Shown here: one piece after another, positions 10,821 to 22,157 of the stretch
Layout: every line of letters begins with the position of its first letter
How positions within the stretch are numbered: the stretch's first letter is position 1
Assembly (NCBI GenBank): GCA_001931875.2
Contig: MSJH02000655.1
Span: forward strand, 62,001-126,000
DNA: 64,000 nt
Source: Byssochlamys sp. IMV 00236
Lineage: Eukaryota; Ascomycota; Eurotiomycetes; Eurotiales; Thermoascaceae
Reading direction: 5' to 3'
Translations under genes and position numbers: made by a program
Notes under the pieces: model-generated
Told to the model about the DNA's origin: nothing
Seen by the model: only the letters and a program-made list of their open reading frames with translations
Database searches by the model: none

Positions 10821-13406
10821 TGCGATGGTTTATTGTGAAGTTCGAGTCCTCGAGGGGTCCAGGAGAGACCCGGACGGTCAGTTATCCTGGATTCAAACAA
10901 AAAAAGGAGTGTCAAGACGAGGACACCACGCAGCTGTCAATAATAGTCTTCAACAGATGGTAGCCCTTGTCGTCGCTGTCAATTCCGTCTTAATAATGCA
11001 AACATTGAATTACAAAGAGAACTAGTATTCCCAAAACGAAGCCACTGCCAAGCGAGCGGATCTCCCCGTACTCGCTGGGCGACAGTACACAGGGTCAACC
11101 TGCTGAGGAATCGAAGATATGATGCTGTTGCTCCAAGTCGAGACGCGCAACAGGAGAGACGATGTGAACAAAGGCAGCGAGAACGACCGGGCAAAAAGAA
11201 AGAGAGTAACGAGTGAGGGTGGTTTGGAAGACGATTGCAAACGAGTGACAATAGTAGGAATAGATAGGGTCGACCGCGAGGAATGAACGACGACAGCGTT
11301 TGGGCTTGGATGAGGTTGGCAGTGGAGGAATGCACGCTTCGTTGCCAATCACTCTCTCCTCCTCCAGGGGCGCTGGAGTTGTCTCAACTCGCCATCTCCA
11401 CTGCTCGTTTCAGGAACCCGCTCTTGGGCTCGCGCTTCGTCCAGCCTACGGTACTAGCTAGTGGAGATGGTGAATGTCCAGACCGAGTATGCTCTAGTGC
11501 TGGACGCCTTCTACAGTCCGTTGTCTCTTGCAGTGGCTGATCACAGGAGACCGCGCCGTCGAGGTATTTTCCATCGTGGGAATCCTACGTGTTCCGGGGT
11601 GGATGGGAAAATAATAATAATAATCATCATACAGAGCAGAAACAAACTGATTCCCAGCCCATCCCTGTCTGCTGTATACAAACAATCCCCAGGTTTGCTT
11701 CCTCTGCCTCTCATATTATTATTTATCTATCTAACCCGCCATCCAGATCGATCCACTAAACTCCTCACTACTGATTGCCCTGACGGCGCCACAATTGGCC
11801 ACCCACGGTTCAATAATAATAATAGCGCCGGCGATTTCAGCCCGTCCCGCCTGCTTAATATTATTTGACTCTCGACTCCTCGAGTCTCGACTGAGTTAGA
11901 GAGCACACGAGATCAGGAACGGTCCCTCTCCTGTCTCCTGAATCTCAATCTGATATACTCTTGGTCGTCTAGCCGCCGGCTGATCACTGTTATCATCGCG
12001 GCCAAGTCGCTGGCGTCAACCTTCGTACCCCGTTCCATGTGGAAGACGTTGCGACCCGGCTGATGTCCTATGGACATTATTATCACTCTACTGGAGCTTA
12101 ATTGTTGGCGTCTTCGTTGGAACTAGATCCCGAAAGTGTCATTACATTATGCCGCCCAGAGCATCGCTGTACGGTCATTGGAGGTAAACAGTAGTTATAC
12201 TATATTTATTTTTCTACTTGACGAATAGTTATTCACGCCCTCGTGCTTCTAAGCGCCATGTCTCTCAATCCAGGTTCTTCCGGAATTCTGTCCCTTGACC
12301 CATGGCCTCAACTCCCGCAAGATTCCTCCAATTCGTCATGCAACTGGAACATACAACTAATCAGAATGGCCCTACGTTATCCGTCTTCAATATGCGCCAT
12401 GTCCTCGAAGACAAAAATTATCTATCTGGTAGCCATATTACCCCATTATTGGCTTGTGGGTGTTTCATCTTGTGCGACCGTCCAACCGGTCCCTTGTTCA
12501 AGAAGAATAATAATAATGCAAATAACCATGCTAGTACGAAGTAGCTCTACACGTACAGACCTTGGCAAGTCCAGAAAAAGAACGCGATATCTAGTTAGCT
12601 CAAAAGAAAAGCAGGTGCTTTTGTTGCTATTTTTGTCGGGTGTTTCTATGGTATGCTTCCATTCCTTCCGTCCTTGTCCCTTTCTGTACAGGACAGATCC
12701 AGGAGTGCGTTCCAGGATCCGGGGTACAGCTTAAAGCTACCCTTGAAGGTTGAATATCCTAGTTTTCTGCTTTCTAGATGCTAACTATTATTATTATGCA
12801 GTAATTTTGACCCCGGGATCGTGTGCGGGTCACAGCAGAAACTGGAAGAACGCGGGATTCACTCAGACATGCGCGAGGTTTCGACCTTTAGAAAGGCGCA
12901 CAATTCTATCGAATCGGCCTATCTAATACCGGTAAAATGTACGCTCAGCAGAGATCTGAATCATCTGATATACCAGGTCGCAACACGGGTACTTCCCATG
13001 CCAGAGCCGGTACAAACATGCCGACGCGCATCGCGGAGAGAGGATTCATTCCCCAAACACCCAAACAAGGACGATCTGCTCCCCACACGAAGTTTATCGA
13101 CTCTAGATACCCATCTCAGCAAGTTGCCAAACGATCACTACCATGCCAGTCATGATTCATGAGGGATGACCACAGCATAATTAGCGAGGATAACCCGAAA
13201 AATTCGTGCTTCTCCACTCGCCAACAAACGAACCGTGACCGCGGATAGTGGCGGTTTCACAACGGAATACATATGAGGTTACCGGCGGTCAAACGGCAAC
13301 CGGGCGTCCTCAGGGATAGACAAAAGGTCTAGACCGGACCTCGGTCGAGGAATATTGACCAGATTCTGGACCACAATGGACTCTCGTAGAACATATCCAA
13401 TTGCCA
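10821..13406. other. Long intergenic region upstream of flc gene
   Basis: 2.6 kb between the flc start codon and the 3' end of the Tls1-type gene; both genes are on the minus strand, so most of this is the flc promoter and leader. It contains AAT/ATT repeats (near 11610-11625 and 11810-11822) and several overlapping short frames. A 163-codon plus-strand frame at 12243-12734 has no recognisable domain and poor composition for a gene. No RNA gene is seen. Confidence 0.5.
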
Positions 13407-14547
13407 TCACTTTTGACCTTTTTCCTGCAACTCCCGCATAGCAGCCCTGGCACTCCGGCTGCCACCCAGTTTCGGTCCCTTGGGCGGTTCCTGCTTTGCA
13501 GTTTTCGTAGGCTTCGTCCGCGTACCGCGACGGCGACTCTGTAGCGCGTCAAGAAAGTCTCGACGAAATTGCTCCGCGATCCGGTCATCAGCAGCTTGAT
13601 CATCTGGTTCGCCCTGTTCTTCAGGTTCCTCATATACATCAACTGGAAAATCACTGTTAGACATTTACAAGCACGGCATACGTCAGCTGGGCTGGAGGAA
13701 CACTCACGTCTGCTTTCCCGCAAGACCTCTTCCACAAGCCTATCTCTCTCGATGTCCTCACTAGTCCGTCGCTTGCGGTTTCGCCAGGATTTGCCATCAC
13801 GAGCTTTCTTCTGTGGCGCTTCCTCTGTTGGTGACGGCGGTGCCTCCCCAACAAGTCGCCTTGTAGCAGCCTCTGTGCGCGCAATATTCTCTAGTTTCGC
13901 TTCATCCCCAAGGTCGATCTCGTGGAGTTTACCCAACGAGGCTGGTTCGCGCTGAAGGAATCTCGGATCTGACTGTCGGTCGACCGTTTCGTTCGCGGGG
14001 CGAGAATCCTGAGAAATGTCTTCTGTAGGCATATCGCGCTGGTGTCGCTTAGCCAGTTCTGATTCTATATATGCCATCCTTATCTTGTTAGTCTCCAGTC
14101 GCATTTCGCGCTGCATATAGTCTGAGGGCCGGGACCGTACATGTGCTTGTCAACGTCCACCTTCTGTCCTGTATGCGCAGTAAACCTGTCTGCCATAGCA
14201 CGGACCTTCTCCACGTCCTGGTCTTGCGTATTGACCAGATCTGTAGACTCTGCATCACCGTGGGTTCTCGATCTCGAGCTTGCGCTGAACTCGACGCCAC
14301 CTCGTCGAGCTTTATGCACCTTCCGGAGCCGTAGAATGTCGGACACAGGAGTTGATTCTTCATCATCATTGGATGCAGATGCAGTAGACAGTCCTTGTGT
14401 CTTCTGCTGCTGCTCTGCTTGCGAGGGAGGAGCAGACGATGCATTTTCCGGTTCTGTATTCAGATCGTCCTCCGGCCGCTTTCTCAGAAACTTCCTCTTC
14501 TTGACGGGGCGGAAGAGAGGTCCCGCTGTCTCTGCAAGGTCCGTCAT
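13407..14547 (-). CDS. Tls1/Hep59-family splicing-associated protein
   Basis: Resembles the hepatocellular carcinoma-associated antigen 59 family (human C9orf78, S. pombe Tls1), nuclear proteins tied to spliceosome function and, in fission yeast, to heterochromatin and telomeres (family knowledge). Three exons: 14141-14547, 13708-14078 and 13407-13642, giving 337 residues. Seen directly: a basic N-terminus (FRPVKKRKFLRKR), the family core beginning near ILRLRKVHKARRGGVEF, a region ending DKHMMAYIESELAKRH, and a Lys/Arg-rich tail. The first intron (14079-14140) uses acceptor ATAAG because that restores the family-typical KHMMAYIE junction. The start codon is 369 bp from the divergent Arp4 start. 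Confidence 0.83.
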
Positions 14548-14915
14548 GGTCGATCGATGCGGCCTGGACGAAGAAATATGTGGTGTATAGATATTAGAAA
14601 GAGATATAGGTTGTGAAGAGAAAGAGAGATAGATCGGCCGATGACATCGTAAGTTCGGCAGCTCTGGCGCGGTTCTCTCAGAGCCGCTTGGCGCCCGCGA
14701 GACTTCAAACCAAAGATCTGAAAGACAAGCAGTCTCCGTCAAAACACCCACCCTTTGCTCAAAGAGCACCAGAAAGCAGGAGCTGCGATCTGCGCCTTTT
14801 CTGGCTTTCTAATCAATCCCTGTGCGTCGCCGCCTGCGCGACTCTCCAGCCGCCAAATTGGTCGCGGGCATCCCTACCTCTTCACGAGCTCCGCTGGATC
14901 GCATCGACTTTCAAT
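14548..14915. promoter_or_regulatory. Divergent promoter, Tls1-type and arp4
   Basis: 368 bp separate the two start codons, so both genes must share or interleave promoter elements. A purine-rich AGAGAAAGAGAGATAG tract lies near 14614-14635. No specific factor site can be assigned. Confidence 0.55.
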
Positions 14916-16492
14916 ATGAACCCTTCTATACCACCCTCAACGGCTGAATACGGCGGAGGTACGTACAGCTGGATGACCCTACCTGCGTTTAAACCCCCTT
15001 TGGGTGGGCTATATGTCATAATTGAGACGCTGACTACAGTTGCGCGCAGATGAGGTATCTGCTATCGTCCTAGACCCAGGATTCTCCACGACGCGCGCCG
15101 GTTTCGCGGGAGAGGATACGCCCAAGTCTCTGATTCCGACATACTACGGGAAATATCAGTCGGGATCGGAAGAGAGATACATATACGGCGATGACATCTA
15201 CGTTACTCCTCGACCGGGATTGTCGGTTCACAACCCCATAAGCAGAGATGGCGTCGTCGAAGATTGGGACATGGCGACCAAAGTGTGGGAATATTCGTTC
15301 ACCTCGAGACTGACGGGGTCGAAGCCCAGCGACCCATTGTCGAACGGACTCAACGATGTCCAGAATGGCGAGCTCCCAGCAGAAATGGAGGGCGTGGAGA
15401 CGGAAGAGAAGCCTCTCTCAGACACCCCGCTTCTCATGACGGAGTGCGGATGGAATCCTACGAAGGCGCGGGAAAAGACCATAGAAATCGCCATGGAGCA
15501 ATGGGGAACACCGGCTTTCTATCTGGCCAGGAATGGCGTGCTAGCAGCGTACGTCTGTCTCATCATTGTCCTTCGTCGCACGCAAAAGGGTTCACTGCTA
15601 ACTCGTGTCTTCTAGCTTTGCATCCGGCAAGGCGTCCGCCTTGGTGGTCGATGTTGGCGCCTCTAACATCTCAGTGACTCCCGTCCACGATGGAATTATC
15701 CTGAAGCGAGGCGTCCAGCACTCTCCACTTGGTGGTGACTACGTCTCGTCCCAGATCCGGGCCCTCTTCAAGACCAACTCCCCCCAGCCGATAACTATCA
15801 CGCCTCATTATCTCATCTCGTCAAAGACCCCCGTCGAGGCTGGCCAGCCGCCGCAGGCAACCTATAAGACTTTCCCTGCCGATAAGGCTCCTGATGCCTC
15901 GTACCGCTCGTTGATCGAAGAACGTACCCTCACCGAATTCAAGGAATGTGTCGTGCAAGTCTGGCCCGGTCCAGGAAAGCTCTCCTCCACGGGTCCGAAT
16001 GGCGTAGCGAACGAAGAGCTTGCCAAGAGCACCCCAGGACGACCGTTCGAATTCCCAGACGGCTACAACCAGGTGTTTGGCGCTGAACGGTACCGCGTCG
16101 TGGAATCGTTGTTTGACGCCAAAGCCGCGATCCCCGACCCTGATTCTCCCTTCCCCGCGCCCACCCCCGCGCAGACGATCCCCGAGCTCATCAAGAACGC
16201 ACTCAACGCCGTGGATGTCGATATTCGACCTCACCTACTGAGCAACGTCGTCGTGACCGGCGCCGGAAGCCTGCACTACGGTTTCACCGACCGTCTCAAC
16301 CAGGAGCTATTACAGGCATTCCCCAGCCCAAGAGTAAAAATCGCCGCTCCTGGAAACACCTCCGAGCGCAAATTCGGTTCTTGGATCGGAGGCAGTATCC
16401 TCGCAAGTCTGGGTACTTTCCACCAGATGTGGATCTCGAAGAAAGAGTACGAGGAGCACGGTCCTAACATTGTGGACAAGCGGTGCAAGTAA
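14916..16492 (+). CDS. arp4: Actin-related protein 4 (NuA4/INO80/SWR1 subunit)
   Basis: Nuclear actin-related protein shared by the NuA4 acetyltransferase and the INO80 and SWR1 remodellers (family knowledge). Three exons: 14916-14958, 15050-15548 and 15616-16492, giving 472 residues. Arp4-specific features are the N-terminus leading into [19 protein letters not shown], the [14 protein letters not shown] segment, and a C-terminus ending IVDKRCK. The central actin-fold phosphate loop appears as [16 protein letters not shown]. Length fits Arp4 and is longer than actin (375) because of insertions. Exon 1 encodes only about 14 residues and is split off by an intron with donor GTACGT and acceptor GCGCAG. 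Confidence 0.92.
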
Positions 16493-17108
16493 TAAGCTTT
16501 CTGTCTTGCCCTTCTTTTCTGGTTTCTTTTATCCGTTATGTTAGAGGTTTTTTTTAGTGGGGTTTATGGAAGTTAAAAAGCCTCTCTTGTTTCTTGTCCA
16601 GATGTTGCGAGTGATCCATCAAAGAATGAATGATAACAATGAAAAAAAAGAGACACAAGAAAAGGAAATTTTCACGCTTTACAAATGGGTAGCATGTACT
16701 GTATGAGTAATAATACCTTTGGTGACTGGTCGGCTTTTAAATATCAATCAATTCAACTGATAAACACCATTAGCTGTTGAACTTTTCCTAGCATGACTTC
16801 TACAGAGGTTGTGCGTACCAGTACGGGTCTCCGCCTGATATATAGTTATATATATAATTACTTACCAGCGGACATTTTCAAGTATAAGTATGTACAATCA
16901 GCTGTTCGGGATACCTACCTACACTTCATTTTCATTTTTCGGTACTCGGAACACCCATAATATGATTCCGCAGTGACATTATATATACATACATTTACCC
17001 ATTCAAGCTGGCCGGGTAACTAAGCAAGTAAGAAGCCTATCATAAGTACTATACATGAAAAAATAGCTAAATAATTATATTAACTATTAATTTATTCAAT
17101 AAGGTTCT
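16493..17108. other. Convergent intergenic region
   Basis: 616 bp of AT-rich DNA between the stop codons of arp4 and the unrecognised gene on the minus strand. It is consistent with two 3' UTRs. No gene is seen. Confidence 0.5.
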
Positions 17109-19947
17109 TCAATCACTCATCACCCAAGTCCCATCTTTTCCCAGTCCACGGAAATGGAAATTCTGCTCTGAATCCATCTGAGCCATTCCCATATCCTCCA
17201 TGGAAGAGGTCTCGCTTCCTGATCCCACCACCACGACATCCCGGGAAATGTTGTGACTCTTCCACGTCGGGCTGAATAGTCTTTTCAGACTCTTCTTGCG
17301 CGGGATGAGAGAAAGAGAAAGGCTACTCATTCCGAGGCCTAATCTCGGTCTGAAGCGCTTTTCACACTCGAGGGCGTATTTTGTGGAAAAGTCAGGGGTG
17401 ACCATGGTTCTTCCACCGGGGCCTGGCGGGGGTGGACTGCTGACTTCTTCAGGATAGCACTGTAGTCCAACTCGGATTCCGAGTCCGAGCCTTGCCCTGC
17501 TGCTGGTGTCTTCCTCCTTCGGCTCTGGTGGTTCGTACAGGTCTATGTCTAGGTCATCATCCGTCGAGCAGCTTTCTAGATCGTCAGGACGGGGAGAGAC
17601 TGGAGGTGTTGCGGCGAGAAAGTCGATCAATGACTCTGACGTTAGGGAGGCGACGTTTACCGCGATGCCAGACTTGATATCATTGTCAGTTTGCACAATC
17701 GGAGCCGGTAGTACCTTGCTGCTCAGACGGAGTGGCCTACTGGAAGATAATCCGAGGATATCAGCCGAATGGGGCACGAGACGCTTGGGCTGTGGACCAG
17801 CTGGACTAGATGAATCTGCGCTCTTCCCAGTATCGTTTAATGTGTCGGAGGGATCTGCGTCGAGTTGGATCGAGTCGGTGGCCTTTGCCGTGGCAGATTT
17901 GTCCGCAGAGCTCGGAGAAATCTCGTGGACATCGGTTTCTGTTGAAATCTGAGAGATGGCAATGTCGAAATGCCTTGCCAACGAGGGATCTAGTGTGGGT
18001 AAGGCTGTAAGTATCGATTCCACTTCTCCCTCTTCTCCAACCTCGCTCTCGTCCTCCTCTCTTGCATCACCCTCTTCATCTAGCTCTCTGATGGTCGAGC
18101 ATAGTGACGCTCTTATGTGAGGTATCCGAGGGGAATCACCTGGCCCAGGGCGTAGCGTATGAGTATTGGGGATCTCCTCCTCCGGCTTGGACCATTCCAT
18201 CTGCACATCCGAGTCCAGACCACTTCCAGAATCGCTATGTTGAGATCCGTCAGGGCTTCTGAGACAATTCGACGATTTGGCGCGGAAGATGCTAAGAGGC
18301 CAATCTCTTCTGACGGATGATGGCCGTGGAGAGGCAGATCGTAGCTTATTGACCGGTACGGCGAGGGCGTCGAGAGCTTTCTTGGATTTGAGATGGACCA
18401 GTAACTGGTCTTTCGTCTTGTCTCGCCCACCGGCCGGCAATGACTTCTTCTTCTCGAACGGTGCAAAAGATCCCAGGACACCCCTGGACTGCGGTCTTCC
18501 CTCTGCGCCGCCCTCTCTTAATTGTCCCGTGGACCGGCTTCGGCCACGGAAGGCATCGTTTTCAGGCTGATGTGCTGTAGCAGGGCGATTTTGACCAGGT
18601 TCCACCCAGGTAACGGATTTGGCGGGTTTCCCTTGACTCCCTGGGCGATCCTGTGGAGTCTTGCTTGAAGACAAATACCGGTTACCCTCAGTGGTGCCAT
18701 CGTCAAAAGATCTCGTACGGCGTCGACCTGCTGAGGACGAGTGACGCGCCAGACCGGCATTTTGGGTGCCAGAAATGTCTCTCTTAGGAAATGCCTCAGG
18801 TCGTATTTCCGTGGGAAGCACTGCTTCGATTGCTGGATCCACAAGCTGCGGAGCGCTGGGAAGAGGCTTGTCTGAAACCTGGGGGACTGTTGGGAGTGAG
18901 GACGATCTCTTGAATAATCCAACTTTGAGCGATTTGGCCCGTGGTCTGCTAACAGTGTTCATCTGCGACATTAGGACCATTAGCTTCAGGCCTGCACATA
19001 TACTCGAGGGGAGGGTTATTCCACGAACCACTTCTTTCCTACTGGCTGCAGCTGCTCGCGACTGTATTTCAGTCACGACGGCGCCCAGCTGGATAATGAC
19101 GATGGCCAGTCCTTTCCCATGTTTTCGTAAATCCGTAAACGCGCCCTGCCAGCCTTCTACATTCCCAACCATCGCGGCATAAACGGCATCAAAACTGCCT
19201 GGTCTTGGCGTCCATTCTTTCCCTAACTTCTTCAAGTAATGCCACAGTGCGCTAATCGCCTCTCGTCCTTTTTGGATGTCCTTGAAAGCGTCACTCATGG
19301 CTGCTGCTGATCGGTGGTTTATGTGCTCGATCTTTTCGGTGTCATCCATCACAGAATGCCTGAAGGTTCGATCTTCCAGCAGTTCATCGAATACCCTCCC
19401 TGTCTCGAGGGGGATCTTAAGATAATTCAAGCGCTCTCTGATGTCAGCCTCGGCAAGAATCAGGTCGTCTGTTGTTCGCTCGATGAAGCCATCCATTTCG
19501 TCTACATGGCCCTGCAAGATCTTCATGACTTCTGGTTCTGACTTGGCGAGCCCGTTCGCCAGGAGATGCATGCCGAAGGACATCTGTGCGACGATCTTCC
19601 ACAGAGGGTGATACCTGCGTTTCTGTTAGAATCTTAACATCACAATCTCATACTTGAAATGCTTACCTTTCCCGTGGCTTCTGACGCCACTTTCTACCAC
19701 ACAGACGCTCATATTGTTGGCTCATCAGAATTTCTATGCGCCGACTCAGAGCATCTATTTGCACTGTGTATAGTTCACCAGCCGGGTCATTCGAATCGAC
19801 TATGGATTCTTCGAAGGGGCCTTGCAGTTGCGCAACCGGGTGTTCCGGCGGTCCGTCCTGTGCCATATCCTTGTCCATTTTTTCTGCCTCCTCGCGAGCC
19901 TTTGCTGTAGCTGCCAACCACTCCGTTTCATCGGGTATAGGTGCCAT
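17109..19947 (-). CDS. Unrecognised fungal protein, helical N-terminus, disordered acidic/basic tail
   Basis: I do not recognise a domain. Two exons, 19667-19947 and 17109-19614, joined by a 52-bp intron (donor GTAAGC, branch TCTAAC, acceptor CGCAG), give 928 residues. Residues 1 to about 290 look folded and mostly helical: charged heptad-like segments (IDALSRRIEILMSQQYERL; NYLKIPLETGRVFDELL) and Trp-containing turns (ALWHYLKKLGKEW). From about residue 300 the protein is Ser/Pro/Arg-rich and probably disordered, with an acidic patch (REEDESEVGEEGEVES) and a final basic stretch (SLIPRKKSLKRLF) near the C-terminus. It could be a cytoskeletal or signalling scaffold, but that is only a guess. The reading frame is long and open, so the gene itself is well supported. 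Confidence 0.75.
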
Positions 19948-22157
19948 ATTGTCGGTCTGATCAAGAGGAAAAGAAAGTCGTATAGTCTTTGCAGGAGATC
20001 GTCCAGTAATAGCCGGATTATGACCAGTATATGATTAGTCACGAGAGTAACACGATCGACAAAGATGAAGGTGATATCTCAGGTAAATGTGCCGTTTTAG
20101 GAAGATGCCCGCACTCCGGCGTCTTCAGCTCAGTGTCCACTGGTTTACGGCAAGATGCATGTGCATGTGCATGTTGTTGAGACAACTTGCTATTGAGACA
20201 TAGCAAGGAACGAGTATAGTCGAATATGTATGAGGTGAGAATAAGTACGTGCGAACGGTGCCAGGCGGGAGGCGGAGGGGGATGATAGGGGAGATAAGAT
20301 CAAATATTCGTCACTGCGGGCTGAAGAGACTGCAAGAAAAGCTAGACCGGGAGCTAACACAGAGTAATTGTCATTATTTGGGAGCTCCTACCAAGAATCC
20401 AAGTTCTTTACGGAGTACGGACGCTTCAATGTACTTGTTTGTTAAGTGGAGTAGGTTGCTAAACACAATATTTCCAAATACTCAATGAACCGGAGCGAGA
20501 CCCACGGTAAAGATCGAAGTCTGTCATTGGAGGTCCATCCTGGAGCCCACGAGGTGTTTCCGAATTTATATTTTTGGTCCAGGGGCAATGTCCGTGGACT
20601 TAAACCTTGACGGGTAAGGTGAGGACGAAATGCACAAGCCAACTGTTGGCCGTCCAAAGCTTAATACGGAGTGCTTTACTTCGTGACGCGCCCCTGGAAG
20701 CCCATTCTTCTGTTTGCACGAGCGAGTGGAGACAATGAGTAGATGAAGAGATGACGGAGACAGGAGAGAAACTGTGTATCCATATAGGTAGCGAGATAAG
20801 CAGCCCGAATGGTTCAGGCAATGGCTGTTCCTGGACTCTCCAGCTCCATGTACAGAGGCCTGAAAGTCGCGATATTGCGTACGTGGGTCGTGCAGTCGCC
20901 GGCCATCCAGAAGTTAGAACTGAAATCGCCATATTGTCATTATTAGTTGTACCTGCAGATCCAAGCTAATAACTGACTAGTGAGGCCCAATCTCTGACCG
21001 TCTCATTTTTTTGCAGGCTCCCCAGAGCGAACGGTCACATCCACCTCCGCAGGACACGGGCCGGGGCGTCAATTCCACGTATTTGCACGTTCTCGCCAAC
21101 GCTGGTGAGGCTGATCATCTGGCCCGGCGCAGTTAGAAAGGTCATTGCGTAGCAGTAATCCTGTCCCTTTTGGGAAATCTGTTCGAAGCTGCATTTTCCC
21201 GTCTTCTAAGGCGTTCTACAACCACGAGCGCCTTGTCACGGAGTAGTCGGAAGTTTCCGTAACTTGTTAGCTCATCCGAGAAAAGACTCTACCGCGTTGA
21301 GTTACACGGGTGCCCGATCGTCGTTTCAGCCCTGTTCGAGATGAAAAATCCGATGTAATTAGACAATCCTGTTCGGAGATGGCCTTCCATGCACATTGGC
21401 TGTTGGGCGCTTCCTGATATTATCCGTTTGTCTCTGTACCGAAATCTTGGATCCTTTCTTTTCCTATTCGCTCGACATAGATGCGTAAATGTCCGCTGGG
21501 TCCGGCTGCGTATATTAGCGTCCTCGTTGTTTGTGTTATGCCTCATAGGTGTACGGAGTAGTAGAGTCAGTTTCGTAAAAGTAAATTCCGCCAACACGCG
21601 AAGGCGGGTCCTCCAGTGTACCATTGTAGCCTATGATATGATCCTAAACACTCATTCCCAGCCTGGAGAGGTAGCCGGTCTATCCTTGGCGTTATGCACT
21701 CCAGTCAGGGAGCACTGTCGTGCGACTCCGTGAGGTCGATCAGCACTGGAGGTCTCAGTACGGAAAGTAATCGATGCAAGCAACCCCGGCAGTCCCAGAC
21801 TCCCTCTACACATGACCAGCAGCTGTTTCAATACCTGCTGGACATATACCAGCTTGGCCTGATGCGACGCTCGTGGAAATTCGCCCCGATGGCTCTGCCT
21901 GCCGTCGCAACTGGTTCGGAGCGGATATGGAATTGACCATATGTAGTGCGTGATAGCGGTAGTCTTATGGGAACACATCGATATTCCGGTGTTGATTGGC
22001 ATCAACGGAAAGCCGAGGGAGAGGCGAGATCAGTATGCCAGTGCATCGTCCATCTAAGACAGCAATCATGTTGCCGAAGGTTGTGTACTTTGAAAAACCC
22101 CTAGTACCTAGAGGATAGCGCCAAAAGTACAACGCAAAGCGAGACAAGTCTCACAGC
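19948..22157. other. Intergenic region, 2.2 kb, no gene recognised
   Basis: Lies upstream of the unrecognised minus-strand gene and downstream of the transcription-factor gene. Only short open frames (up to 117 codons) without resemblance or supporting splice structure are present. GTGCAT/GCATGT repeats near 20158-20176 are the only visible local pattern. Confidence 0.45.

Noticed and set aside
12243..12734. 163-codon plus-strand frame in the flc upstream region
   Set aside because: No domain, many Cys/Ser/Arg residues typical of random translation, and no splice or promoter support.
18963..19024. Possible second intron in the unrecognised gene (GTGGAA to TCGCAG)
   Set aside because: Its length, 62 nt, would shift the long downstream frame, which otherwise stays open for more than 600 codons.
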